From positions 3,912,001-3,976,000 of the forward strand of contig NZ_CP071139.1 of NCBI RefSeq assembly GCF_017639205.1: a DNA stretch of 64,000 nucleotides, written 5' to 3'. This DNA is from Streptomyces nojiriensis. Lineage in GTDB: Bacteria > Actinomycetota > Actinomycetes > Streptomycetales > Streptomycetaceae. Of this stretch, positions 24,771 to 32,677 are shown one piece after another. Each line of letters opens with the position of its first letter. The stretch's first letter is position 1. The notes under the pieces were generated by a model. That model had not been told where the DNA came from, did no database searches, and saw only the letters and a program-made list of their open reading frames with translations. A program made the position numbers and the translations under genes.

Positions 24771-25982
24771 GTGGATGTCAGGATCTTGAAAAGCAGTTTC
24801 GCGGTGGTGGAGAGACGGGCCGAGCACGCCGTCAAGTTCTTCTACACCCACCTCTTCTGGCACAACCCCGCAGTCCGCGCGCTCTTCCCGGATTCCCTCC
24901 ACGACATGGAACGCCAGCGGGACCGGCTCTTCGCCGCGCTCACCCACGTGATCGCCCACCTCGACGACGAGCGCCTCGGCCCCTACCTGCGCGACCTGGG
25001 ACGCGACCACCGCAAGTTCCTGGTCCGCCCCGAGCACTACGCGGCCGTCGGCGCCAGCCTGCTCGCCGCACTCGCCGAGACCTCCGGCGCGGCCTGGACC
25101 CCGCCGGTCGAGAAGGCCTGGGCCGAGGCCTACCAGGTGATGGCCGACGCGATGACGGCCGGCGCCGACGCGAGCGAGGACCCGCCGTGGTGGGACGCGG
25201 AGGTCGTGCGCCACCTCCGGTACGGACCGGACATAGGCGTCCTCACGCTACGGCCGCACGCCCCCTTCCCCTATCTCCCCGGCCAGTACACGAGCGTGAG
25301 CAGCGACCGGGTCCCGACGGCCTGGCGCACCTACTCCATCGGCAACGCCCCCCGCCCCGACGGCACCGTCGACCTGCACGTCAGCCGGGTCGACCGCGGG
25401 CGGCTGAGCACCGCCCTGGTCCGCGAGACCGGGCCGGGCGACGTACTGCGGCTCGGCGCCGCCGGCGGGCAGCTGACCTTCCGCCGCGAGGACCGCCCGG
25501 TCAGCCTGATCGCCGCCGGCACCGGCTGGGCGCCCATCCGGGCCCTGCTGGAGGATCTCGCGGAGCACCCCTGCGATCAGGACGTACGGCTCTTCGTGGT
25601 GGCCCGGGACGGCGCGCACCTCTACGACCGCCCGCTCATCGACGCGTACGCCGCCAGCTGCGCCTGGCTCGCCGTCACCTACATCACGCCCGCCCCCGGA
25701 CGCCACCGCAACCAGGCCACCGACCGGCTGGCGACCGCGCTGGGCAACCGGGGCCTGTGGCCGGACCAGGACGTCTACCTCAGCGGTCCGCCGCCGTTCA
25801 TCGCGGAGACCGCCCACCTCCTGCGGGAGCTCGGCGCCCGCCCCGGCCGCCTCTTCCACGACGCGGTGCCGGCCCGGGGCCACGGGTACGGGGAGCGCCC
25901 GCTCGGATTCGGCGAGTGGTTCCTGGACCGCCCGGCGCCGCACTGGCACGACCCCTCGGCCCGCGCGCCGAGGACGTACTGA
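24771..25982 (+). CDS. globin fused to FAD/NAD reductase (flavohaemoglobin-like)
   Basis: A 403-residue two-domain protein. The N-terminal ~135 residues are a globin (FFYTHLFWHNPAVRALFP; proximal His in FLVRPEHYAAVG). The rest is a ferredoxin-NADP+ reductase-type module: RTYSIG contacts FAD, AAGTGWAPIRALL is the NAD(P)H pyrophosphate loop, and LSGPPPF is a late conserved loop. Flavohaemoglobins turn nitric oxide plus oxygen into nitrate; the close divergent P450 also allows a role as electron donor. The GTG at 24771 is chosen because it starts the globin fold and coincides with a predicted transcription start; an in-frame extension to 24576 would enter the P450 gene. Confidence 0.85.
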   Translation: MDVRILKSSFAVVERRAEHAVKFFYTHLFWHNPAVRALFPDSLHDMERQRDRLFAALTHVIAHLDDERLGPYLRDLGRDHRKFLVRPEHYAAVGASLLAALAETSGAAWTPPVEKAWAEAYQVMADAMTAGADASEDPPWWDAEVVRHLRYGPDIGVLTLRPHAPFPYLPGQYTSVSSDRVPTAWRTYSIGNAPRPDGTVDLHVSRVDRGRLSTALVRETGPGDVLRLGAAGGQLTFRREDRPVSLIAAGTGWAPIRALLEDLAEHPCDQDVRLFVVARDGAHLYDRPLIDAYAASCAWLAVTYITPAPGRHRNQATDRLATALGNRGLWPDQDVYLSGPPPFIAETAHLLRELGARPGRLFHDAVPARGHGYGERPLGFGEWFLDRPAPHWHDPSARAPRTY

Positions 25983-26000
25983 AGGAGTGCCCGGGGCCCG

Positions 26001-27038
26001 CTACTCGCCCGGCTCCGCCAGGCCCTCGGCCGCCCGGATCGCGTCCCGGTAGGCACGGGCCGCCGCGCGCAGCGCGGTCTCGGGGTCGATGCCCGCCGCC
26101 TCGGCGCGGGCCGCGAGCTCCAGCAGCTCGTACCCGATGCCCTCGCCGCGGGGCAGTTCCACGGCCACGCCTCCCGTACGGGCCCGGCCCGCGAGCTTGG
26201 CGGCGAGCGCCAGGCCGGGCTGGCCCACCGGGATCCCGTCGGTGACCGACTCCCGCCGCTTCTCCACCGCCTTGGTGCGCTGCCAGTGCGCGCTGACGTC
26301 CTCCGGGGTCTCGGCCTCCGCGTCACCGAAGACGTGCGGGTGCCGGTGGATCAGCTTGGTGACGAGCGCCCCGGCCACGTCGTCGATGGAGAAGGCCTCG
26401 ACGGCGTCCTCGCCGTCCCCGTCGGCTCCGTCGTCCCCGCCGGCCTCCTCGGCGATCCGGGCGTGGAAGACCACCTGGAGCAGCACGTCGCCGAGTTCCT
26501 CGCGCAGCTCCTCCCGGTCCCCGTCCTCGATGGCCTCGACCAGCTCGTACGCCTCCTCGATGGCGTACTTGGCCAGGCCCTCGTGGGTCTGCCGGGAGGT
26601 CCACGGGCACTCGCGCCGGACCCGGTCCATCACCTGGACCAGGTCGAGCAGGCGCGCGCCCGGCAGGTCGTAGGAGCCCGGGAGCAGTTCCAGATCGGGC
26701 ATGGAGACGCGACCCGAGCCGGCCAGCCGGGCCAGCCCGTCGGTTAGCCGCTGGTCGCCCTCGCCGCCCGGGAGCACCACGACCGTACGGCCGCCCGCGC
26801 AGGCCTCGACCAGCGCGTGCGCGTCCGGGCTCTCGAACGTGACTTCGATGCCCGCCTCCCGCAGGTACGGCAGCTGCGGGTGGCCGGGGTCGGCGCACAG
26901 CACCCGGTCCGCGGCGTGCAGGGTCTGCCACGCCGGCCAGGACAGCACGCCGGGGGCGACCCGGTGGCTGGTGGTCAGCAGGACGATGCGGCCCGTGGGC
27001 TCGGCGGGGGCGGCGGTGGGTTCGGCGTGGTCGGTCAC
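26001..27038 (-). CDS. mazG: MazG family nucleoside triphosphate pyrophosphohydrolase
   Basis: A 345-residue protein. The N-terminal ~125 residues resemble a degenerate tetrapyrrole methylase-like domain (RIVLLTTSHRVAPGV, VVVLPGGEGD), as in actinobacterial MazG. The MazG domain follows (about 140-240) with the metal-binding EExxxE...E12xxD set in YAIEEAYELVEAIEDG and ELREELGDVLLQVVFH. It hydrolyses (d)NTPs to monophosphates, guarding against aberrant nucleotides and affecting ppGpp. The GTG at 27038 has GGAGG immediately upstream, an unusually short spacing. It converges on the globin gene (18 nt) and lies downstream of the SurA-like gene. Confidence 0.88.
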   Translation of the reverse strand: MTDHAEPTAAPAEPTGRIVLLTTSHRVAPGVLSWPAWQTLHAADRVLCADPGHPQLPYLREAGIEVTFESPDAHALVEACAGGRTVVVLPGGEGDQRLTDGLARLAGSGRVSMPDLELLPGSYDLPGARLLDLVQVMDRVRRECPWTSRQTHEGLAKYAIEEAYELVEAIEDGDREELREELGDVLLQVVFHARIAEEAGGDDGADGDGEDAVEAFSIDDVAGALVTKLIHRHPHVFGDAEAETPEDVSAHWQRTKAVEKRRESVTDGIPVGQPGLALAAKLAGRARTGGVAVELPRGEGIGYELLELAARAEAAGIDPETALRAAARAYRDAIRAAEGLAEPGE

Positions 27039-27092
27039 CCTCCGAACCTACCTCCGCCGCGGCGGCCCGCGGTCCGGGGGACCCCCGGAGCC

Positions 27093-27716
27093 TCAGGCTC
27101 CGGCGGGCGCCGCCTCGGGCCGCGTGCGCTGGGTGATCCAGGGCGTCTCCCCGGTGCCGAGCTTGATCTCCTTGGCGTCCCAGGCGCCGTAGCGCGGGTT
27201 CACCTCGATGTGCAGCGCCTTGACGGCGGCGCGGGCGGGCTCCTCCAGCTTCCCGGCTCCGTACTTGGCGGTGAGCGCGGTGAGCAGCACCCGGTCCCGG
27301 AGGAAGCGGTCGACCTGGCCGGGGGCCATGGCCCCCTTCTGCAGGAGCAGTGCCTCGAACTGCTCGTTGCCGCCGTTCTCGTCGACGTACGCCTTGCGTT
27401 CGTCCTCGATGTCCTTCTGGGTGGCCGTGAGCCCGGCGGTGTCGGCCATCTTGTCGATGATCCGGCTCTGGAGGAGCGCGTCGAGCTTCTGCCGCTCCAG
27501 GTGGGGGGTGCTGGCGATGAGCTCGGCGGCGGCCTGCCCGGAACGGTTCTGCGCCGCGCGGACGTCGTTGACCTGGGCCTGGAGCGCGGAGGTGGTGATC
27601 CGTTCGCCGCCCACGACGGCCGCGGTGCCGGGTCGCGGCTCGCCCGAGCAGGCGGACAGCAGGGGCGCCGCCACGAGCAGGGCGGCGGATACGGAGAGCG
27701 CTGTGCGACGGTGCAA
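27093..27716 (-). CDS. SurA N-terminal domain lipoprotein
   Basis: A 207-residue exported lipoprotein. The signal peptide ends in the lipobox LLSAC (Cys23). It is followed by a SurA-N-like helical chaperone domain (about 35-165: GGERITTSALQAQVNDVR, LLQSRIIDKMAD, DVDRFLRDRVLLTAL-type helices) and a short tail. No PPIase parvulin domain is present, so it is probably a chaperone for exported proteins. The start is an uncommon TTG at 27716, supported by GGAGG five bases upstream and an ideal signal peptide. It lies 54 nt upstream of mazG on the same strand. Confidence 0.85.
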   Translation of the reverse strand: MHRRTALSVSAALLVAAPLLSACSGEPRPGTAAVVGGERITTSALQAQVNDVRAAQNRSGQAAAELIASTPHLERQKLDALLQSRIIDKMADTAGLTATQKDIEDERKAYVDENGGNEQFEALLLQKGAMAPGQVDRFLRDRVLLTALTAKYGAGKLEEPARAAVKALHIEVNPRYGAWDAKEIKLGTGETPWITQRTRPEAAPAGA

Positions 27717-27994
27717 AGGAGCCTCCAGGGCCGGGAGATTGTGCGTCGGTGCACAAAGGGCCGTGCGGTGATCGATGTTATGAGGTCACGGTGATCCGGA
27801 CCACCGGTTCGACCAACGATTCACGCGCGGACCGAACACGCACCGTTCATAGGCGAGTCGGCGGGCGCCGGCGGGTCCGGCGCGCCACCCGTCACCCGTT
27901 CTGGGGAACCCGCCCCTCTCACGGCGCCCGGATCGGCCACCGGCAACCCTGAGGCCACCCTTCGGTCACCCGGCCCTGCCAAGGTCGGCCCACC

Positions 27995-30430
27995 ATGTCG
28001 ACAACGCACCGCTCGCCGCGTCCCGCAGCGCGTCCCTCGCCGCGTCCCGCACCACGCCCCTCACCGCACAGCTCACCACACCGCTCACCGCGCCGCCGGA
28101 GTCTGCTCGGCTCGGCGCTCGCCGCCCTGCTCACGGCGGTGGCCGTGTGCGCCGGGGACGCCGCCGCCCGGGTGTTCCCGTACGGACCGCGCCACCGCAG
28201 CATCAACGACCTCGGCAACCAGTTCGTCCCCTTCCACGCGCAGCTGTGGGACCTCCTGCACGGCCGCGCGGAGGGCGGGCTGCTGTTCAACTGGCGCTCC
28301 GGATACGGCATGAGCTTCCTGCCGGACCTGGGCACCTATCTGACCAGCCCCTTCGCCGTCCTCGTCGGCCTCTTCCCGCGCGCGGACATCGACCTCGCCG
28401 TGTACGTCGTCACGGTGCTCAAGACGTCGGCCGCGGCGGCGGCGATGGCCTGGCTGCTGCGCACGCAGCGCCGCGGGCCCTGGTGGGCGGCCGGACTGCT
28501 CGGGGCCTCGTACGCGCTGTGCGGCTGGTCGGTGATCGAGGCCTCGTACAACCCGATGTGGCTGGACGGGCTGATCGCCTTCCCCCTGCTGTGCCTGACC
28601 GGTGAATGGGCCCTGCGCGGGCGCCGGATCCTGCTCGCGCCGCTGGTCGTCGCGGTCTGCTGGACGGCGAACTTCTACACCGCCTACATGGCCACCCTGG
28701 GTGCGGCGCTGGTGCTGCTGGTCCGGGTGGTACTCACCCGGGAAGGCGTCCGGACCCGGCTGTCGGTGATCGCGCGGGGCGCCGGGACGACCCTGCTCGG
28801 GATCGCGCTGGCGGCGCCCGTCCTGCTCCCCCTCTTCCTCAGCTCCGGGCGGGCCTACCCGGGGTGGGTCAAGGAGTTCCGGCCGGTGACCTGGGCGGAC
28901 CTGTTCGCGCGGCTGCTGCCGGGGACGTACTCCTTCTCCTCCCCCGCCGTCTTCGTGGGCACCGGGACCCTGCTGCTGGTGGCCGCGCTGCCCTTCCACC
29001 GGGCGGTCCCCCCGCGCACCCGGCTGTGGTGGGCCGGGCTGACGGTGGCCGTGGCCCTCTCCCTCCAGTGGGCGCCGACCCATCTGGCCTGGCACCTGTT
29101 CGCCACCCCGAACGGAAGCCCGTACCGGCAGACCTTCGTGCTGGCCGGGATCGCCGTGATCGCCGCCTGGACCGGGCTGGCCGCGGGCCTGCCGCGGCCG
29201 CCGGCGCTGGCCGCGGGCGCGGGCGTCCTGGCGGCCGCCGTGCTGTGGGCGTACGACAGCCCCCTGGTGACGGCGGCGGGCTACGCGCTGTTCGCCGGCG
29301 GGCTGGTGTCGGCGGGCGCGGCCTGGTGGGCGCTGCGCCACCGCCGTCTCGCACGGCCGGCGGCCGCACTGCTCGCGCTGGTCCTGCTGGCACAGGCGGC
29401 CGCGACCACCGCCTACGGGCACAAGGGCAAGCTGGGCGGCCTGGACGACTACCCGTCCTGGGGGCCGGCGCACACCGCGCGCGCCGAGGCCCTGGCCGGT
29501 GCCGAGGGCTGGCCCGCGTACCGCACCGATCCGAGCCGGCCCGCCCTGACGGGCAACGACCCGCTGCTGCTCGGCGGCGAGGGCGGCGCGTACTACAGCA
29601 GCCACACCCCGGACGTGTTCACCCGCACGATGGTCGCGCTCGGGGCGGGCTGGACCTCGCGCGGACGCAACGTCCAGAGCATCGACAACCCGGTGACGGA
29701 CGCCGTCTTCGCGGTCGGCGCGCGCCTGCAGCCGAACGGCACGGTACGGCGGGCCCAGGTGCCCCCGCTGGTGACGGTCCGCCCGCCCGGCGCCCCCCTC
29801 TCCTACGCCGACGACTCCCCCTTCGCCAACCAGGAGGCACTGCTGGGCGCCCGGGTGTACGAGGACCCGCTCGCACCCGGCATCTGCCGCGCGGGCACGG
29901 AGGCCTACCTGTGGGCCCCCGAGTACAACGCGACGGCCCGCCTCGCGGACGGCCCCGCCTTCCGCCTGAACGGCAACGCCCCCCGCAACCGGGCCGCCCT
30001 CCAGCCGATGGGCCCCTCCCGCGGGGACTCCTCGGCCCTGGTCTTCGACGCGGCCCCGCCCCCGCGGTGGGCCCTGTCCTGCCTGGACCGGGCGCGGCTC
30101 GACGCCGCGGTGGCCGGCCTGCGGGCAACGTCCGCGACCTCGGTGAAGGTAGGCGCCTCCGAGGTCCACGCCACGCTCCCGCCGGGCACGACGGGCACCG
30201 CGGTCCTCTCGGTCCCCGCGATCGCCGGCTGGACCTGCAACGGGCGCCCGGCCGCCGACCACCTGGGGCTGGTGGCGATTCCGCTCTCCCCCGGCACCAC
30301 CCGGGTGAGCTGTGAGTTCCGCCCGCCGGGTCTGGTCCCGGGGCTGGCGGTCCTGGCGGGCGCGCTGGGGATCCTGCTGCTCGCCGCCCTGCGGGCCCGC
30401 GCCGCCCGCTCGGTCAGCGGACCTGGCTGA
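27995..30430 (+). CDS. YfhO-family multi-pass membrane protein
   Basis: An 811-residue membrane protein. An Arg/Pro/Ser-rich basic N-terminus (SPRPAARPSPRPAPRPSP, about 6-36) precedes about 12 membrane segments (from ~38 to ~490). A large extracytoplasmic domain (about 490-770) and a final helix (785-805) follow. The layout and early motif NDLGNQFVPFHAQLWDLLHG match YfhO, a GT-C-like family implicated in glycosylation of cell-wall polymers such as lipoteichoic acid in Firmicutes. Substrate here is unknown. The 278-nt divergent gap before it shows no clear motif. Its last 17 nt overlap the 3' end of the kinase gene on the other strand. Confidence 0.82.
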   Translation: MSTTHRSPRPAARPSPRPAPRPSPHSSPHRSPRRRSLLGSALAALLTAVAVCAGDAAARVFPYGPRHRSINDLGNQFVPFHAQLWDLLHGRAEGGLLFNWRSGYGMSFLPDLGTYLTSPFAVLVGLFPRADIDLAVYVVTVLKTSAAAAAMAWLLRTQRRGPWWAAGLLGASYALCGWSVIEASYNPMWLDGLIAFPLLCLTGEWALRGRRILLAPLVVAVCWTANFYTAYMATLGAALVLLVRVVLTREGVRTRLSVIARGAGTTLLGIALAAPVLLPLFLSSGRAYPGWVKEFRPVTWADLFARLLPGTYSFSSPAVFVGTGTLLLVAALPFHRAVPPRTRLWWAGLTVAVALSLQWAPTHLAWHLFATPNGSPYRQTFVLAGIAVIAAWTGLAAGLPRPPALAAGAGVLAAAVLWAYDSPLVTAAGYALFAGGLVSAGAAWWALRHRRLARPAAALLALVLLAQAAATTAYGHKGKLGGLDDYPSWGPAHTARAEALAGAEGWPAYRTDPSRPALTGNDPLLLGGEGGAYYSSHTPDVFTRTMVALGAGWTSRGRNVQSIDNPVTDAVFAVGARLQPNGTVRRAQVPPLVTVRPPGAPLSYADDSPFANQEALLGARVYEDPLAPGICRAGTEAYLWAPEYNATARLADGPAFRLNGNAPRNRAALQPMGPSRGDSSALVFDAAPPPRWALSCLDRARLDAAVAGLRATSATSVKVGASEVHATLPPGTTGTAVLSVPAIAGWTCNGRPAADHLGLVAIPLSPGTTRVSCEFRPPGLVPGLAVLAGALGILLLAALRARAARSVSGPG

Positions 30431-31922
30431 GCCAGTGCAGAGTGCGGCGGATCTCGGCCGGGAAGGGGTGGGCCGGGCCGTGCAGCCGTTCCGCGTCGAA
30501 CAGCAGCCGGGCCAGGGTGTCGTGGGCCGCCTGGCGGTCGCCGAGGGAGAGCAGCAGGTGGGCTATCCGGCGGCGGACCTCCAGCGGCAGCCCCGGGTCC
30601 GGGTTGGCGTAGTGGTTCTCGAAGAACGGCAGCAGCGAGCGGTACTCCGCCAGGGCGGCGGCCGGCTCGCCCAGTTGCTCCAGGCACTGGGCCGAGTCGT
30701 AGCGGAAGCGCAGCGACTGGGGGTCCCCGGCCGGGAACTCGTCGGCGAGGCGGCGCAGTTCCGGCAGGGCGCGCCGGTACTGGCCGTCGTCCATGAGCGT
30801 GGCGGCGTACTGCTTGCGCAGGGAGCGCACCACCGGGGAGTGCTCCCCGTGCTCGGCGGCCGCCGCCGGGAGGATGCCGCCGAGGATGTCCACGGCCTGG
30901 GTGAGGCGCCCCTCGTCCAGGAGTTTGCGGGCCTCGTCCACGGCTCCGGGGACGTCGGCCTTGGGCGGCGCGGGCGGGGTGCTCGGCCGCGGGGGGATGG
31001 CCGCGGCCCGGTCCGGCCAGGGTGCCTGCGGGCGCAGGAAGGGCCGGGTCGGGTCGAGCGGTCCGGCGGGGGTGCGGCTGCCGCGGGCGGGCAGCAGCGG
31101 GGCCAGGGCCTCGTAGACCTCCTGGGCGGAGGAGGGCCGGTCCTGCGGGTCCTTGGCGAGGAGGTGGAGCAGGAGCTTCTCCAGCTCCGGCGGGATCTCC
31201 GGGCGCATCTGGCGGACCGGGAGCGGGGGCTCGTACAGGTGGCGGTGCAGGACGCCGAGGGCGGTGGATCCGGCGAAGGGGACGTTGCCGGTGAGGAGTT
31301 CGTACAGCAGCACGCCGAGGGCGTACAGGTCGGTGTACGGGCCCACGGCGCCGCCCATGGCCTGCTCGGGTGCCATGTAGGCGGGGCTGCCGATGGGCGA
31401 GCCGGTGCTGGTGAGACGGGTGGTGTCGGTGTCCATCACCGAGGCGACGCCGAGGTCCAGGACGAGCACCGTGCCGTCCGGGCGGACCATCACGTTGCGC
31501 GGCTTCAGGTCCCGGTGCACGATCGGCACCGCGTGCACGGCCGACAGGACCGAGCACAGCTGCGCGACGACGGCGACCGCCCACTGCCAGGGGTAGGGGT
31601 CGTGCTCGGCGAGGTGGTCGGCGAGGTCGGCGCCCTCCACGTAGCCCATGACGAGGAAGAGTTCGTCGCCGTCGCTGCCCGCGTCGTGCACGGTGACCAG
31701 GCCGGGGTGGTCGACCTGCGCGGTGACCCGGCACTCGCGCACGAAACGGCGGCGCAGCTCCTCGGCGACGGTGCCGGGGCCCGCGACCTTGTCGGGGCGC
31801 AGCAGTTTGACGGCGACGCGGCGGTCGAGGCGCCGGTCGTATGCGGTCCAGACCTGGCCCATGCCGCCCTGGCCGAGGACGGTCGCGAGCTGGTAGCGGT
31901 CCCCGATGAGCCGGTCGGTCAC
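30414..31922 (-). CDS. cytosolic Ser/Thr protein kinase with TPR-like C-terminus
   Basis: A 502-residue Hanks-type kinase. The catalytic domain spans about 7-265: glycine loop GQGGMGQVW, Lys in VAVKLL, catalytic HRDLKPRN, a metal-binding DLG in place of DFG, and the activation end GSPAYMAPEQ. A Pro-rich linker (about 275-320) leads to a helical repeat region (325-502) that looks TPR-like and may bind partners. There is no membrane segment or PASTA domain, unlike PknB-type sensors. The GTG at 31922 overlaps the TGA of the upstream membrane protein gene (GTGA), implying joint expression and perhaps a sensor-kinase partnership. Confidence 0.9.
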   Translation of the reverse strand: MTDRLIGDRYQLATVLGQGGMGQVWTAYDRRLDRRVAVKLLRPDKVAGPGTVAEELRRRFVRECRVTAQVDHPGLVTVHDAGSDGDELFLVMGYVEGADLADHLAEHDPYPWQWAVAVVAQLCSVLSAVHAVPIVHRDLKPRNVMVRPDGTVLVLDLGVASVMDTDTTRLTSTGSPIGSPAYMAPEQAMGGAVGPYTDLYALGVLLYELLTGNVPFAGSTALGVLHRHLYEPPLPVRQMRPEIPPELEKLLLHLLAKDPQDRPSSAQEVYEALAPLLPARGSRTPAGPLDPTRPFLRPQAPWPDRAAAIPPRPSTPPAPPKADVPGAVDEARKLLDEGRLTQAVDILGGILPAAAAEHGEHSPVVRSLRKQYAATLMDDGQYRRALPELRRLADEFPAGDPQSLRFRYDSAQCLEQLGEPAAALAEYRSLLPFFENHYANPDPGLPLEVRRRIAHLLLSLGDRQAAHDTLARLLFDAERLHGPAHPFPAEIRRTLHWLSQVR

Positions 31923-32509
31923 TGCTGCGGGTCCTGGAACGGGGTCTGGTGGGGATCGGGGCGGGGGCCGCCGGCCGGCGGGGTCTGCTTGCGCAACAGC
32001 TCGCTGAGCTCGTCGAGCTCGGCCCGGACCTGCCCGATGCGCGGGGGCGGCGTCGGCTGCGGCGGCACCTGCGGGGGCGCCGGCGTCGGCGCGGGGCCCG
32101 GCGTCGGGGTGGAGGGCCGGGTGGTGGCCGTGGCGGGCGGGTACCCGTAGGCGGGCCCGGACGGCTGCGGGTGGACGTACGGAGCGGACTGCGCCGGGTA
32201 CCACTGCGCGGTCGGGGCCGACCGCCGGGCCTCGTGGTGCTTGATGTCGGCGACGAGGAAGTACACGCAGATCGCGAAGCCGGTGAAGATGGAGCCGCCG
32301 GCCCCCAGGTTGCCCTGCCAGCCGTTGACCTCGGGCGTGGGGTCGGCCTGGATGAGCGCCATCCACACGACGGCGAGCACGCCGCTGGTCACCATCAGCG
32401 CCCAGTCACGGGACTTGCGCGTGACCAGGGCGAGCCGCAGCAGCGACCCCCAGGCGAGGAAGCCGCAGCTGAGGATGGGCAGCAGCACGAACACCACGCG
32501 CAATGCCAT
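31919..32509 (-). CDS. membrane protein with Pro-rich tail, coupled to kinase
   Basis: A 196-residue protein with three hydrophobic segments (about 4-27, 36-54, 72-90) followed by a long Pro/Thr/Gln-rich cytoplasmic tail (about 100-196) that includes a short helical patch RAELDELSELLRKQ. The family is not recognised. The ATG at 32509 has a G-rich ribosome site; longer frames upstream look like shadow. The stop codon overlaps the start of the kinase gene, so the two are likely translated together. It may be a membrane anchor, substrate or regulator of that kinase. Confidence 0.7.
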   Translation of the reverse strand: MALRVVFVLLPILSCGFLAWGSLLRLALVTRKSRDWALMVTSGVLAVVWMALIQADPTPEVNGWQGNLGAGGSIFTGFAICVYFLVADIKHHEARRSAPTAQWYPAQSAPYVHPQPSGPAYGYPPATATTRPSTPTPGPAPTPAPPQVPPQPTPPPRIGQVRAELDELSELLRKQTPPAGGPRPDPHQTPFQDPQQ

Positions 32510-32677
32510 CACACCCCCCGGATCGGACTGGGGGCCGTGCTGCGGCGGAAGGCCGGGGCCGTGCATCGCTGCTCCTGACGGGCCGTGCGGAAGAGGTTTC
32601 GGGTCTGAGGGTATACAGCGTTCCCGGCCAGGGGTGAGGGGATGCGCGCAACCGTTGCACGCTCGCTGCACGGCCGT

